Shown: piece after piece, positions 33,889 to 43,863 of the stretch
Layout: every line of letters begins with the position of its first letter
How positions within the stretch are numbered: position 1 is the first letter of the stretch
NCBI GenBank assembly: GCA_964036045.1
Contig: OZ038379.1
Span: 68,354,719-68,418,718, forward strand
DNA: 64,000 nt
Direction: 5' to 3'
From: Eutreptiella sp. 'Long Island Sound 2002'
Lineage: Eukaryota; Euglenozoa; Euglenophyceae; Eutreptiales; Eutreptiaceae
The notes under the pieces: model-generated
Told to the model about the DNA's origin: nothing
The model's database searches: none
Seen by the model: only the letters and a program-made list of their open reading frames with translations
Position numbers and translations under genes: made by a program

Positions 33889-33904
33889 ATACGTGGAGTG
33901 TGGC

Positions 33905-35024
33905 TTGGTTCCTCAGCCGAAAACACCCCTTCATTGGCCTCTGTTGTACAGGTGGGAGAGGTTCAGGGTGATTGGTGCACGCAGCAGCTGCCTTCGGCGG
34001 CTATCCCATTTTTCTGCCCCAGCCAAACAGGGGCGCTGATCACACAATCAATTGACTGCGCCTCAGCCAGAAGTGACGTGGGCAGTTCGACTCCATCGAC
34101 ATCCGCGCTGTGCACGCAACAAGAGCACCCCTTCCCTCCAAGCCCTAGCAGGGAAACGCGTTGTGACGTCCCTGTTAGGCCACAGTTGCTGAGCAGCGCT
34201 GTGTTCTCTTGTCTTCTTCACAGGAGGGTCATTAGGACCCGAGACTTGATTGACAGCGACACCAAGTAGCGTGTGTAGGTGTTAGGGTCAGCAGGCCTGG
34301 CAGCGGTTGAGTGCAAGTGATGAGTGCTCACCCTGCCTTCGAAGGCCGGTGCTGGCGTTAGTGAGTGTAGTCTAGTGGTGTCTCCTGTCCCGCGTGCTTT
34401 TCCTCGTGGGCAGGGGAGTGCGTTAGCTTTTGGCCTGTAGCGAAAATGGGCGTTTTGTATGCCCTTAGCACACTTGGCCACCCCTCCCCTCTAGTAGGTA
34501 GGGCTTTTGCCGTCTTCCCCCAAGGATAGGCGCCAGCACAGAACTCCGGCGCCATAGGAGTGGTAATAGTACCTGATTAGGACCTTCGGTCCGACGTCAG
34601 CGAAGCCCGCTCTCCGGGAGCCACGCCGGGGAGAGAAGTGAGACACACACAGACATACGTAGCACACATAGGGTTTTGGTAAACCGTGTAAGAAAGGGTA
34701 GAACCCCATTGGTCTGGACCAGTCAGGGGTCCTTGCTGTGGGCTCGCTTGTCCCCAAGGAGGGAAGACACACCTTGCCTCATAACACCTTGCTTGTCATT
34801 CCCCCCTGGTGTAGTAAGCCACCGTTCTTCGTTGGCTCCCCAAGGTCATTACATCAGGGCAGTCCCCATGCCACACATGGTCAACAAGGCATACACTCGC
34901 TGGGTGGCTGCAATCCTGATAAGCGGCCACCTGGCCCACGCTGGAAACCATAGGCATGGGTCTGCAGGGCACAGACAGGGTCAGTGCAGTGCTCAGTACC
35001 TGTCAGTAGACTGACACAGGGAAA
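33905..35024. other. Element 2 3' region, right of LINE
   Basis: No supported gene. Short ORFs on both strands have no recognisable motif. Confidence 0.35.
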
Positions 35025-35282
35025 TTAGTTTCGCTTTTTACGCTGGGACATAGTCTCAGCACGGGTTAGAAGCTGCCCCTCGTTGTTCTCAACGAGGTAG
35101 GTGCGGAAGATGGGGTTGATACTCCCTTCTGGTTGTATGAAGGCTGACATAGGTTCCCAGGTCGCCACAGATAACCCATAGCCAACCCACAGGGTTAGGA
35201 ATTTCCAGCCCTGTTTATACTCGTGGCGAGCAATACCTGCAACCACGTAGTAACCATCGACTGCCATCTCATCGGCAGTCAT
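35025..35282 (-). CDS. Element 2 chromodomain
   Basis: YYVVAGIARHEYKQGW then LTLWVGYGLSVATWEPMSAF matches the chromodomain pattern (Y-V--I--H, then W-GY----ATWEP). It lies in the integrase frame after an in-frame TAA at 35286-35288, so it is either lost in this copy or expressed separately. It ends in a basic tail (SQRKKRN) and TAA. Confidence 0.75.
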   Translation of the reverse strand: MTADEMAVDGYYVVAGIARHEYKQGWKFLTLWVGYGLSVATWEPMSAFIQPEGSINPIFRTYLVENNEGQLLTRAETMSQRKKRN

Positions 35283-35285
35283 CTC

Positions 35286-37022
35286 TTAGAGTTCGTCTGC
35301 CTCCTCTGGACTGGCAGCTTTCTCTAGGTCTATACGCTCGACCTCACTGTCGCTGAGGCGCCACTCATCCCAAGACAAATCATCAGGGGAGTGATAGTGC
35401 CTCAACTGCTTAGGTGCACACAGCAGTTCACCACCTAGACGTGGACTGCACCTGACATGGATCCTGGATCCATCTATCCTGATGATACGATAGGGTCCAA
35501 AATAAGGGTCCTGTAGGCAGTTACGTGGCCAGGAGGGTGCGCGTGAATGGTGTAGCAAAACAAGATCACCAACCTTGAAGCTGGCAGGTCGCCGTAGGCG
35601 GTTCCGTCGGCTCAGTTCACGGTCACGAATGTGTCTCAGGTTAGTCCCAGCCTGGTTAGCCAGAGACTGCTTGTGTTCCAACCAATCTCCCACGGGGCTC
35701 TTGAAGTCCTCAGGAAAGGGGGTTTTGAAGAGCCAAGCAGGTTGTCCTCCAAGGAACAGTTCCTGGGGGATGAAACCCGTAGAAGAGCTCCGCTGGGAGT
35801 TCATGGTCAGCACTGCCCAGGGCACTAGGCGTACCCAGTCCTTGGTACGCTCCTGTTTCATCAGGATTCTTAAGTTTTGCTCAACCACATGGTTCTGTCT
35901 CTCACAGAGAGGGTTAGACGTGTGGGTATAGGGCACACCTGTGGTTACCTCCACGTTGAGTGCATTTAGCACTCGTTTGTACCACCCAGTGTCACTGCGG
36001 ATGCGTACATCCTCATCAGAGTGCACCTGCTTAGGTGCTCCATAGGGTTCGAACCATTGTTCGACCAACATTTTCACAGTCTGTTCACCTGTGGTTTTCT
36101 TATGGCAAGGGAACACACGGGTGAAGCGAGATAGGCCACGGGTGACCACTAGGCAACTATCATAGCCGCCGAAGCGTGGTAGGCCGTGGATGAAATCCAC
36201 GTAGAGAAGAGAGTTAGCACAATAGGGTATGGGTAAGCTGGAGATCAGGCCCCTATCCCTACTGTCGCTCTGCTTGCTGGCATGACAGCCACAAGCATCC
36301 ACAATGATCTGCATACGCGACCTCAGTTCAGTCAGGGTTAGACTAGAGTGGAAACACTCAGGGAAGAAGTCCACTGAGCGATCAGCGCCAGTGTGACCAG
36401 AACTGAGATCGGACCACTGTAGGCACCCATCCAGTTGTGCCTCAGGCACCACAATTTGGTCCTCGTAGAAGAGGTACTGATTGTTTTCATACCACTGGTG
36501 CCTGTCAATGACACGGGGTTCGAGACCAGTGCTGAGGTTTTGGAGAATTTCTTCATACTCTGACTGATAGTCGGTTAGACTCCGACCCTCCAGGATTCCA
36601 GCAGTGCGCATGGACAGGTCAAGCTGGACATCCATACGCTGGAAAGCCTCTCTGGCGAGCGCCTCAGAGCTCTCACCAATAAGCGCATCGAAGTTATTGC
36701 GCGATATATAGTCAGACAGTTCATTCTTCATCCCGGGGATATGATGCACTGTCAGCCTGAACTGGCTCAGGTAAGTCCACCACCGTTTTAGCTTTGCTTT
36801 CTCTGGTGGTGGGCCCTTCTGAAAAGACTTCACAGGCTCCTGGTCACACGACCAGACAATAGGGTTAGATCCCAGGAGTCGGGATTGTGACGAAAGCACC
36901 AACATACCGGCCAGGAGTTCCTGGTCATAGGTGCTGTAATTGGAACGCGCTTGGTTCCATTTCCAATTCCAGTGTCCCGGTGGCACCAGTCGCCACTCAC
37001 TGGTAGGATAGTCATGTTTCAA
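35286..37022 (-). CDS. Element 2 RNase H and integrase
   Basis: N-terminal part: RNase H remainder with STYDQELLAGMLVL, VWSCDQEPVKSF and LSDYISRNNFD. Integrase follows with a zinc-binding region (SGHTGADRSV, then CGCHASKQ) and the full DDE triad in LYVDFIHGLP, QVHSDEDVRI and NPLCERQNHVVEQ. The SH3-like tail (SFKVGDLVLLHHSRAP, then YFGPYRIIRIDG) is complete. It ends EEADEL and TAA. The core looks intact. Confidence 0.9.
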   Translation of the reverse strand: MKHDYPTSEWRLVPPGHWNWKWNQARSNYSTYDQELLAGMLVLSSQSRLLGSNPIVWSCDQEPVKSFQKGPPPEKAKLKRWWTYLSQFRLTVHHIPGMKNELSDYISRNNFDALIGESSEALAREAFQRMDVQLDLSMRTAGILEGRSLTDYQSEYEEILQNLSTGLEPRVIDRHQWYENNQYLFYEDQIVVPEAQLDGCLQWSDLSSGHTGADRSVDFFPECFHSSLTLTELRSRMQIIVDACGCHASKQSDSRDRGLISSLPIPYCANSLLYVDFIHGLPRFGGYDSCLVVTRGLSRFTRVFPCHKKTTGEQTVKMLVEQWFEPYGAPKQVHSDEDVRIRSDTGWYKRVLNALNVEVTTGVPYTHTSNPLCERQNHVVEQNLRILMKQERTKDWVRLVPWAVLTMNSQRSSSTGFIPQELFLGGQPAWLFKTPFPEDFKSPVGDWLEHKQSLANQAGTNLRHIRDRELSRRNRLRRPASFKVGDLVLLHHSRAPSWPRNCLQDPYFGPYRIIRIDGSRIHVRCSPRLGGELLCAPKQLRHYHSPDDLSWDEWRLSDSEVERIDLEKAASPEEADEL

Positions 37023-37066
37023 CGAACCATCAGGGTTCAGTCCACTAGTACGATAATGGCAGTGGG

Positions 37067-38692
37067 TTAGTTCAGCGGGGTTAAGCTCCTGCCATTGGTA
37101 GATCGTACCCCCCCCCCCCCTACATCACTTGCATCAGTGATCAGGACTATCTCGCCCTCAGGGCAGGGTACTCCCAGGCAGTTGGAGGAGGCAATCTTCT
37201 TCTTCAACTCCTGGAAACACTCTTCCTCTCTGGCGGTCCACCTCCAGGGAGTAGTTTTCTTGATTAGGTCAGTGAGGGGGGCAGAGGAGTAGGTAAAATT
37301 GTGGATGTGACGCCGATAAAAATTACAGGCGCCCACAAAGCTCCTCACGTCATGTAGACCCTTCTTAGGGTCATCGCGAATCTGCATGTCCTGTAGGGGC
37401 TGCATCTTAGACGCGGCTGGTTTCCACAAACCATACCCGACGTCGAAACCCAAATATTCCATCTCCTCTTTCATAACCTCACATTTTTCGAGTTCGATTC
37501 GGAGATGGTTTTCTTGACAGACAATGAAAAATTCACGGAGGAGAAGGAGATGGTCCTCTTTGGTATTAGTACCCAAACTCAGGTCGTCGATGTGAGCCTC
37601 CATTTCTGCACCCCGAGAAATCAGCTTCTGTACTAGAGACCTGCGCCTCAGTATGTACAGAATTTTGTTCATTAGCTCCTGGAAGAGCGCTGGGGCATTG
37701 GCCACCCCGAAAGGCATAACCTTCCACTTAAAGACACGGCCGTTAGGGGTTATAAAAGCCAGCAGCTCCTGAGCTGCGGCGCTTACGTCCACCTGCCAGA
37801 AACCAGAGCGTTTGTCCATTTTGGTCTTGTACCTGCATTTGGCAATACGCTCCAGGGTGTTATCCATGTTAGGAATACTCCCTGAGTGGTTCTGCGTTTT
37901 CTTGTTGACCTCACCATAGTCTACAACCAGTCGTAGGGCAGTCGACCTTGGTTTGGCAACCAGGAAACAGGGACTGCAGTGATGGGGGTAGTCCCCCTGC
38001 TTATATTCTTCAACGAGGCCAGCATCAATACATTCCTGGATCTGGCGCTCGATTTCTTCAACCTGTTCCTGTGGAGCGGGATAGGGACGACGCCTCACTC
38101 GCGTCCTTTCAAATTCAGGTTTCAGTTTCAGGTCCATCTGGACCAGTTTTTTACAAGAGAGAGGAGGCGGCAAGGCGCCGATCACCTCCTCATAGGTCAT
38201 CAGCAGTTTCTTCAGGCGGGGGTCAAGGTAAAGACTCTCGAGTTTCTGAAGGAAATCCTCCTCAGCATGGAGGTTGCTCTTTCCATGTTCTTTCTTTTTC
38301 TGCCGATCAGCAGTTTCGGCCGGCACAGAACCATCAACCCACTCAGGGGGACATTGCTGCCCATAGTGCAGAGAATACACTAGCGGTATCTCAGGATCAG
38401 GCAGCGTATAGGAATCTTCATCCTCCTCAGACCAGATGGAGGATTTCCAGGTCTGTCTGAGGTATTGCAGCCGCTCTTGGCGCTCAATACCTCCGGCCTT
38501 CAGGTACAACAGCCGCCGGAGTTCCTGAGTGTCATGCTCAGACAATGGCATGTTATTAGCAGCAGGCCGCGCCAGAGCATCAGCACTCCGGGCCACGGGT
38601 TCACCTGTGTGCATAGGCTGCATGTGTAGCACTGGCTTCCCAACAGGGGAAGCAGGTTCAGGGGTTGACTCTAGATCTACCTCCTCTAGCAA
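37067..38692 (-). pseudogene. Element 2 reverse transcriptase
   Basis: RT motifs in order: LRLVVDYGEVNKKTQNHSGS, the first Asp in YKTKMDKRSGFWQVDV, MPFGVANAPALFQELMNKIL, and the catalytic box HIDDLSLGT, where His replaces the usual Tyr/Phe/Val before the Asp pair. RNase H starts at IVLITDASDVGGGG. The frame breaks there in a G13 run (plus-strand C at 37108-37120). A change to 11 or 14 G would join it to the following RNase H frame. Confidence 0.88.
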
Positions 38693-39803
38693 CAGCTGGA
38701 GAGGAAGGCACTGTGCTTTAGGTCAACACAGCTGGGATCAACAGGAGGAATAGTGCTGGCGATCTCAGACAGTTGGTCGTCAGCATCCTCCTTTACAGGT
38801 GCAGGTTCGAGATAGTCATCAGGAGACTCAAACCCTGTAAGTGTGGCAGATAGGTGCTCAGGAGATTGTTTTTTGAGGTCAAAAAGGGTCAGGCCATGAT
38901 TTTCGGCCACCACCTCTTTCAGTAGCACCTGGTCTAGGTCACACAGGGGTACAGGATTGAGAGATCCATCAACGATGGACAGGAAACTGGCCCACTCAGG
39001 GGCCTGCATAGCTGTGTCTGAGTCCTGAGGCACATAGATGGGGCCGTCGGGGAGTTGCACTCTTCCCTTGGTCATTCGATCTAGCATACGGCGCCAGTAA
39101 GCATGTTCACCAGGGCAGCCCCAGTCAGGGGTGCACATGACAACCTCTCCTCCCTCATAAGCATTTTGGTTAGAACCTTCGCGAGCAGGGAGAACGCCGG
39201 GTTAGCATACACTAGGCCCATTGCTTTCCAGAAGAATCGGAAAGCATTGTTCAATTGTTTCGAGCAGTACAACTGCATGATATGCTGTTGTTGGCTCGCA
39301 AACAATTCGACCTGGATCTCATCCAGGTTTACCTGAAGGGCCGCCACTCCATTTTCAAGAACGTGACGGGCCAATTGGTAGTTGTCAGTACGATAGTTAG
39401 TCTTGGATGCGTAGCACAGTCCAGACTCTTTTCGTCCTGACAGCTCCAAATGTACGGAGAATAGACAACTCCCAAAGTCGCAGTGCAAAGAATAGGGGCG
39501 CTGGAGAGACAGCATTTTTACCTGGGGGTTTCTTCGTAGGAAGTCGGTACAAATGACGATCTCAAAGGCGTCAGTGTCCAGCACTCTGCAGTGTTGGGTC
39601 ACGGTTTCGTCGCCTAGGCATATAGTCACATCGACCCCCCCGAAGGAATGGATGGTACGCCCATCCCCTACTCTTATGGCCACGGTATTAGTTTTCTTGA
39701 AAGTCTTTAGCAGGCCCCGGGCCACTATGGAAAGTGTTGCACCGGTGTCAAGCACCGCTCGAAAAACTTGATCCGCGATTTTCACGAGGATCCAGAAAAC
39801 CAA
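38686..39803 (-). pseudogene. Element 2 protease and methyltransferase-like module
   Basis: The protease is at the N-terminus (FRAVLDTGATLSIVARG, then FEIVICTDFLRRNPQV). It is followed by EIQVELFASQQQHIMQLY, FWKAMGLVYANPAFSLLAK and, after a one-base frame change near 39.15 kb, VVMCTPDWGCPGEHAYWRRM. This DLFAS...NPPF...P-W order matches the adenine-methyltransferase-like module of some gypsy and DIRS elements. The NPPF core reads NPAF. The remaining part, up to 38686, is acidic linker. Confidence 0.65.
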
Positions 39804-39827
39804 GTCCTCCTCTTCGGAGCCGCCCCC

Positions 39828-40295
39828 CTACTCCTCATCAGGGAACTTGACATCCAGCCCTGCAGCTATGAGGGACCTGGTTATCCAGGCCAAGCCCCTC
39901 TTCTTGGAGTTATTCCCCTCAGGGGTAGCTTTATCCCCCTGGGGGCGCTTCTTGGGATCACCTGTGGCAGGAATGGGTGTAGAAGCAGGAAAGGGTGTAG
40001 CAACGGGCGCTGATGAGCGCCTCTGGGGGTTAGGGGGTCCATTTTTGCCACCCCCCTTGCCACCTCCTTTACCACCTTTATCCCGATTCGGGGGATTTCT
40101 GGTGGGTGTTTGGGTCTTCTGGCTTTGGGCCTCCTGACGCTTGAGTTTATCACTCTTGCGTTTCGTTATGTGACATTCGTCCTCGTAGTGACGACGTTTG
40201 CCACAATACCCACAGGTGATGGTAGACCTGAAATGATTTTGATGGGTCACAGGTTTCCCATCCTTGGTATGCTGCTGTCGTTTCATCTGCAGCAT
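39828..40295 (-). CDS. Element 2 nucleocapsid, CCHC knuckle
   Basis: CGYCGKRRHYEDEC is a canonical CX2CX4HX4C knuckle. Just upstream in this frame is a second Cys/His cluster (CHASDCHHRSSC). A Gly/Lys-rich stretch and Pro-rich spacer follow. The frame ends PDEE-UAG at 39828-39830, and the protease is open in the same frame directly after it. The join to Gag needs one base in a G6 run near 40338-40343. Confidence 0.8.
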   Translation of the reverse strand: MLQMKRQQHTKDGKPVTHQNHFRSTITCGYCGKRRHYEDECHITKRKSDKLKRQEAQSQKTQTPTRNPPNRDKGGKGGGKGGGKNGPPNPQRRSSAPVATPFPASTPIPATGDPKKRPQGDKATPEGNNSKKRGLAWITRSLIAAGLDVKFPDEE

Positions 40296-42064
40296 ACAGC
40301 TACTGCGGTGATGGCAGTCAGAGGCATGACAAGGCCCCCCTTGTCATTGACAGGTTTGCAGTAGACCAGAGGGGGTGTACCTGCATCAGGTTTAACCTCA
40401 TTCATGGCACGTAGGTTACCCCTCCGTTTACCACCTCCCTGGTTGGTGTTAGTAGGATTTTTAGACCCTTTCCCTTCGCCACGCTCAGGGGTGGGGGTAC
40501 CACCTCGACCCAAGTGCTTCTTGAGGAATTTCTCCATGTGGGAGTCATTCTCTCTCTCAAGAGCTAGCTCAATCAGGAGGTCCACCAGTTCATCGTACGA
40601 GTGGCTCCGACTCTTCCTCTCAGAGGTAGAGCGGCAATCATCCCACGTACGTTGGGGGATCTTACTCATGAGCCACAGGTGTGGTTCAGTGGCTCTGTAG
40701 GAGCGGACGTTCATCCGCGAAAACAGGTAATCCAAGTCGCACACGTATTCAGAGTTTCGTTCAGCGGATGGAAACTCAGGGAGCGTAAGTAGCTCCTCTA
40801 TCTGTGTGCGCACACTGAGATCAGTCTCATAGGCTGGGAACGTTTTCTCCAACCTCTGGAGTACCTCTGCCCAGGTGGAACAGGTTTTCACAATCTGTTT
40901 CACCTGTTTTTGCAAAATTTTCTTTTTGCATGAGCGTTTCAGCAGTGAGCATTTGGTGGCCACATCCACATGGGATTGGCCAGTCAGCAAAAGAAACTCA
41001 GCAAATTCTGCTGCCCATTCGGGCAGATTTTTGGGGTCGAACTCGGGCAGTTCCAGCTGGATGTTCGCCTGGGCAATAGGTCTGCTCGTCTTCCCACCCC
41101 CCGGAGTTAGGCCAGAAGGTGATACGCCGGCAAGAGGTGCCAGGGCTGACAGCCCTCTTTTCTCAGTCTCTGTCACAGACACGTCCTGTAGTTCAGCCAT
41201 GGGCACTGTCCTGGCACGGGGGTGAAAGGGGCTGGGGCAGGTGACCTTTGGCAACAGCCTTGAGACCCTTGATCTCTTAAGATCTTCGGCCAGGGTACTC
41301 AGTCCGTGAGAGGGGAAGGACAACTCTGGCTTGGGTAAGGGTTCTGCAATACCCAGTTTCGCCTTAATGGCCTCCGATAGAGCCGTCACATCTGGATCTT
41401 CTGATCCAGACAGAAGTTTGGCCAGCAGTTCGGCCGTATGATCCAGGGCACCGTAGGTTGGCCTTGGATGATGTTGTTCCTCAACTGGAGTTGGGCCCAC
41501 TTCGGGAGCCCTTGGGGTTGGACAACATGCTCTTTGATACTCGGGTCTCGGTCGTCTTGGCAGGGATGCTGTCTCGGCTCTGTCGGACGGCGGGCCAGAG
41601 TGCGTGTAGGACCCTAGGTCTGTACGTGGTCTGGATCCGTGTACTGCCAATGGTTCCTCTCCATCTTCTCCACGAATGGATTTGTAGTACTCCTCATGGA
41701 GGATGTATTCATCCATGTTCTTCCTCAGTTCCTCATACTCCTCAGGGCCTCCAATCGCTGTTGAGGATGAAGCCGGACAGGCGGATCGGGAGACTGAGGC
41801 TGCTACACGCCTGTGGAGATGATGCAGGCTGTCTCCACCGTGGGCCGCTAAAGCCTCGGTGGTAAGGTTTGTATTTTCTTCCGCCCTTCTGCGATCTGGA
41901 TCTCCTTGGGACCCAGATGCGCCACTGAGATGTGGAGCTCGGTAAGGTGGTTCACTCATAGGGTGGGCCATGCTGCCCATTTGTAATTGGACAGTTCTTA
42001 TGGGCCAGGTCCTGACGCTTGGCGTGGACATGATGAACTTGTTGTTGAGCTTTGTTTGCTGCAC
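40283..42064 (-). CDS. Element 2 Gag
   Basis: A 593-residue ORF. The first 300 residues are Pro/Ser/Arg-rich. The region from about residue 330 (LELPEFDPKNLPEWAAEFAE) to 510 (LIELALEREN) matches the helical capsid pattern of gypsy Gag proteins, including WAEVLQRLEKTFPAYE. It starts about 50 bp inside the primer-binding site, as expected. Confidence 0.82.
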   Translation of the reverse strand: MQQTKLNNKFIMSTPSVRTWPIRTVQLQMGSMAHPMSEPPYRAPHLSGASGSQGDPDRRRAEENTNLTTEALAAHGGDSLHHLHRRVAASVSRSACPASSSTAIGGPEEYEELRKNMDEYILHEEYYKSIRGEDGEEPLAVHGSRPRTDLGSYTHSGPPSDRAETASLPRRPRPEYQRACCPTPRAPEVGPTPVEEQHHPRPTYGALDHTAELLAKLLSGSEDPDVTALSEAIKAKLGIAEPLPKPELSFPSHGLSTLAEDLKRSRVSRLLPKVTCPSPFHPRARTVPMAELQDVSVTETEKRGLSALAPLAGVSPSGLTPGGGKTSRPIAQANIQLELPEFDPKNLPEWAAEFAEFLLLTGQSHVDVATKCSLLKRSCKKKILQKQVKQIVKTCSTWAEVLQRLEKTFPAYETDLSVRTQIEELLTLPEFPSAERNSEYVCDLDYLFSRMNVRSYRATEPHLWLMSKIPQRTWDDCRSTSERKSRSHSYDELVDLLIELALERENDSHMEKFLKKHLGRGGTPTPERGEGKGSKNPTNTNQGGGKRRGNLRAMNEVKPDAGTPPLVYCKPVNDKGGLVMPLTAITAVAVCCR

Positions 42065-42100
42065 CTCTTCTCATGGTCGGTTCAAAAGGTCACAAGGGAC

Positions 42101-42113
42101 TGTCTCTGCTACC
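42101..42113 (-). other. Element 2 primer-binding site
   Basis: GGTAGCAGAGACA on the minus strand directly follows the 5' LTR. Its first ten bases match the common initiator-Met tRNA 3'-end complement (TGGTAGCAGAGG type). Confidence 0.8.
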
Positions 42114-42772
42114 GAAAAGATGTCCTTGATTAATGCCCTAGATATTTTGATGAAATCCTGCAGGTTTTGAAGTTAAAAACCCAAACCAAAGCAGCAAGTA
42201 GAGCAAGAACAGGATGTGGATCGAATCAATGAATGGTTTTGGAGACCAGTGTAACACAGAAGGGCTGCAGATAGACAATGCAATGAAAATTGGACTGACT
42301 GAGGCCTCCAAGATAGCATTAGGCACTTCACGTGCGCTCTTTTGGGTGAAATGGTGCTTGTTAGGAATGTGGGGCATAGATGGCAGGCCAACACAGAAAA
42401 TGACTTGGCCAAGCAACTGAATTCGGAAACAGTTAAAGGGTAGAACCACAATAAGTGGTAGAGACAATTGAGTATAGGGGTCTTGGGGTGGGAGACCACT
42501 AGGCCTAACCTCCAAGGGCTAAAGCATGAAATGCCTATTTTATTTTGGTATATCCTCCATGAAGGAAGGTACCTCCGCTCAGTTGAGTGGTAGGGGTGAA
42601 CTTCATGGGGGCCTAGGGTTACAACCCTAGTAACTTTGAGAAAGTGTACCAAAAGCTTCAAAAGAGTGATAAAAATACTTAAGTTAGTCTTAGCATCAAC
42701 AAAAGGGTTTTAAGGGGGGCTTGGCCTGGATCCAGCCCTCCAAGAAAGACATGGCAGTGACTTTTTCTTACT
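42114..42772 (-). repeat. Element 2 5' LTR
   Basis: 659 bp. It differs from the 3' LTR by scattered substitutions and a 29-base block near 42721-42747. The outer end reads AGTAAGAAAAAGTCA on the element strand. Confidence 0.92.
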
Positions 42773-43350
42773 GTACGTGGGCCTCTGTTTCAGTTGAAGT
42801 ACTGCAATTGCAGTACAGCTTTGAGACCGGTCAGTTTTGTCTGGCTGTGTCATGTATTGTGACCGGTACCAGTCGTCCATCCACAGCACGCAACACGATG
42901 CAAGCACCTGTGTCCACGTTGCTTTCAATGCTGCTGCTGCCTCTTCGTCCACTGTATCTGCGGCGGCGTCTGCTTTCCCAAGTTGTACTTTTGTTCGTCT
43001 TTCTGTTTGCGTTAGGTACCCTGTTGTGTTTCCCCGTTTTTTCCTGTTTGGTACTGCCTGTTGACGCATCAACAGGTACAGGTTCCAGCTCTCTTGTCGC
43101 AAAATGCGCACCCAGCGCTTGTCCTCCTGCCTTTTAGGTGCGGATAAACTGTGTCGCATTCTTTTGTTGAACCTGAGTCGCTGTGCAAATTGTCAACACC
43201 AGTTGCGCCGCCAGGTCGTTCCGTTTCAGTCCGTTCCACAAGTCGTCTGCTGTTTGGTATGCTGGATCTGCCGCGCATGCCTCTCTTAGTGCTGCTGCAC
43301 CATTGCTTACTTCTACAATCATTCCATGTGTTACGTATTTTCTGGCTCAA
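42773..43350 (-). pseudogene. PAL gene 1, copy A2, N-terminal part
   Basis: Reads AALREACAADPAYQTADDLW (compare FRDVCSGEPPYHTAEEV in copy A), LKATWTQVLASCC, VLWMDDWYRSQY and PDKTDRSQSCTAIAVLQL, then stops matching at LKQRPTY, exactly where element 2 is inserted. The C-terminal part continues at 28667. Frame changes are present. Confidence 0.6.
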
Positions 43351-43398
43351 AGTGGCATTGTACGTCTATCTTTTTTAAATTGAATTTGCGCACATATT

Positions 43399-43863
43399 TT
43401 AATTATCGTTTCGCACAGCGTTCTTCAAAAACAGCGTCTTTGAAAACATCTGGGCTTTTCCTGTTGTCATTTCTGGTGCGCACGCTGCCGCCGCAATATA
43501 TATTTGGTGTCTGCGTGCGCTCCGTTGCCAATAACCAAAAACCGTTTTCCTGACCACATTTTCCTGTTCTGTTTCCTTCTTTAATCCCAGTTGAAAAAAG
43601 AACCCTATCCTTCCGGCAGCGAAAGCTACGGCCGCTATTAAAACTGGATACGTCTGCCATTCAGTGGATATTGGAAAAAAGCAAATCATTCCCCTGAACC
43701 CCTGACCAATATGACGAAGGTTACTGATGTATAATCGACAGTCACAAGTGGTAGCCTTAAAAGTAAATATAAATACCGGCGTAGCCTGACCTGCCTGATT
43801 TTTCATTTCCTTGTGTGGTTTGAGTGCGCGAGGCCTCGCGCACACATTGTTTCGGTTGGCCAA
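43399..43863 (-). other. Unrecognised ORF upstream of PAL gene 1
   Basis: About 120 residues (TPVFIFTFKATTCDC to FLKNAVRND) after the palindrome at 43824. It could be a 5' exon of the element or unrelated. No motif. Confidence 0.25.

Larger units (their letters stand above)
28672..42772 (-). mobile_element. Element 2: 14.1-kb chromovirus-like LTR retrotransposon
   Basis: LTRs at 28672-29301 and 42114-42772, a tRNA-iMet-type primer-binding site inside the right LTR, a polypurine tract inside the left LTR, and a 4-bp target duplication GTAC (28668-28671, 42773-42776). Coding order is Gag, CCHC, UAG, protease, methyltransferase-like module, RT, RNase H, integrase, chromodomain. A LINE is nested in the 3' part. 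The insertion site is inside PAL gene 1. Confidence 0.93.

Noticed and set aside
35286-42064. Endogenous virus with an envelope gene
   Set aside because: No ORF between integrase/chromodomain and the 3' LTR has a signal peptide, transmembrane or fusion-like pattern; the space holds a LINE and non-coding DNA.
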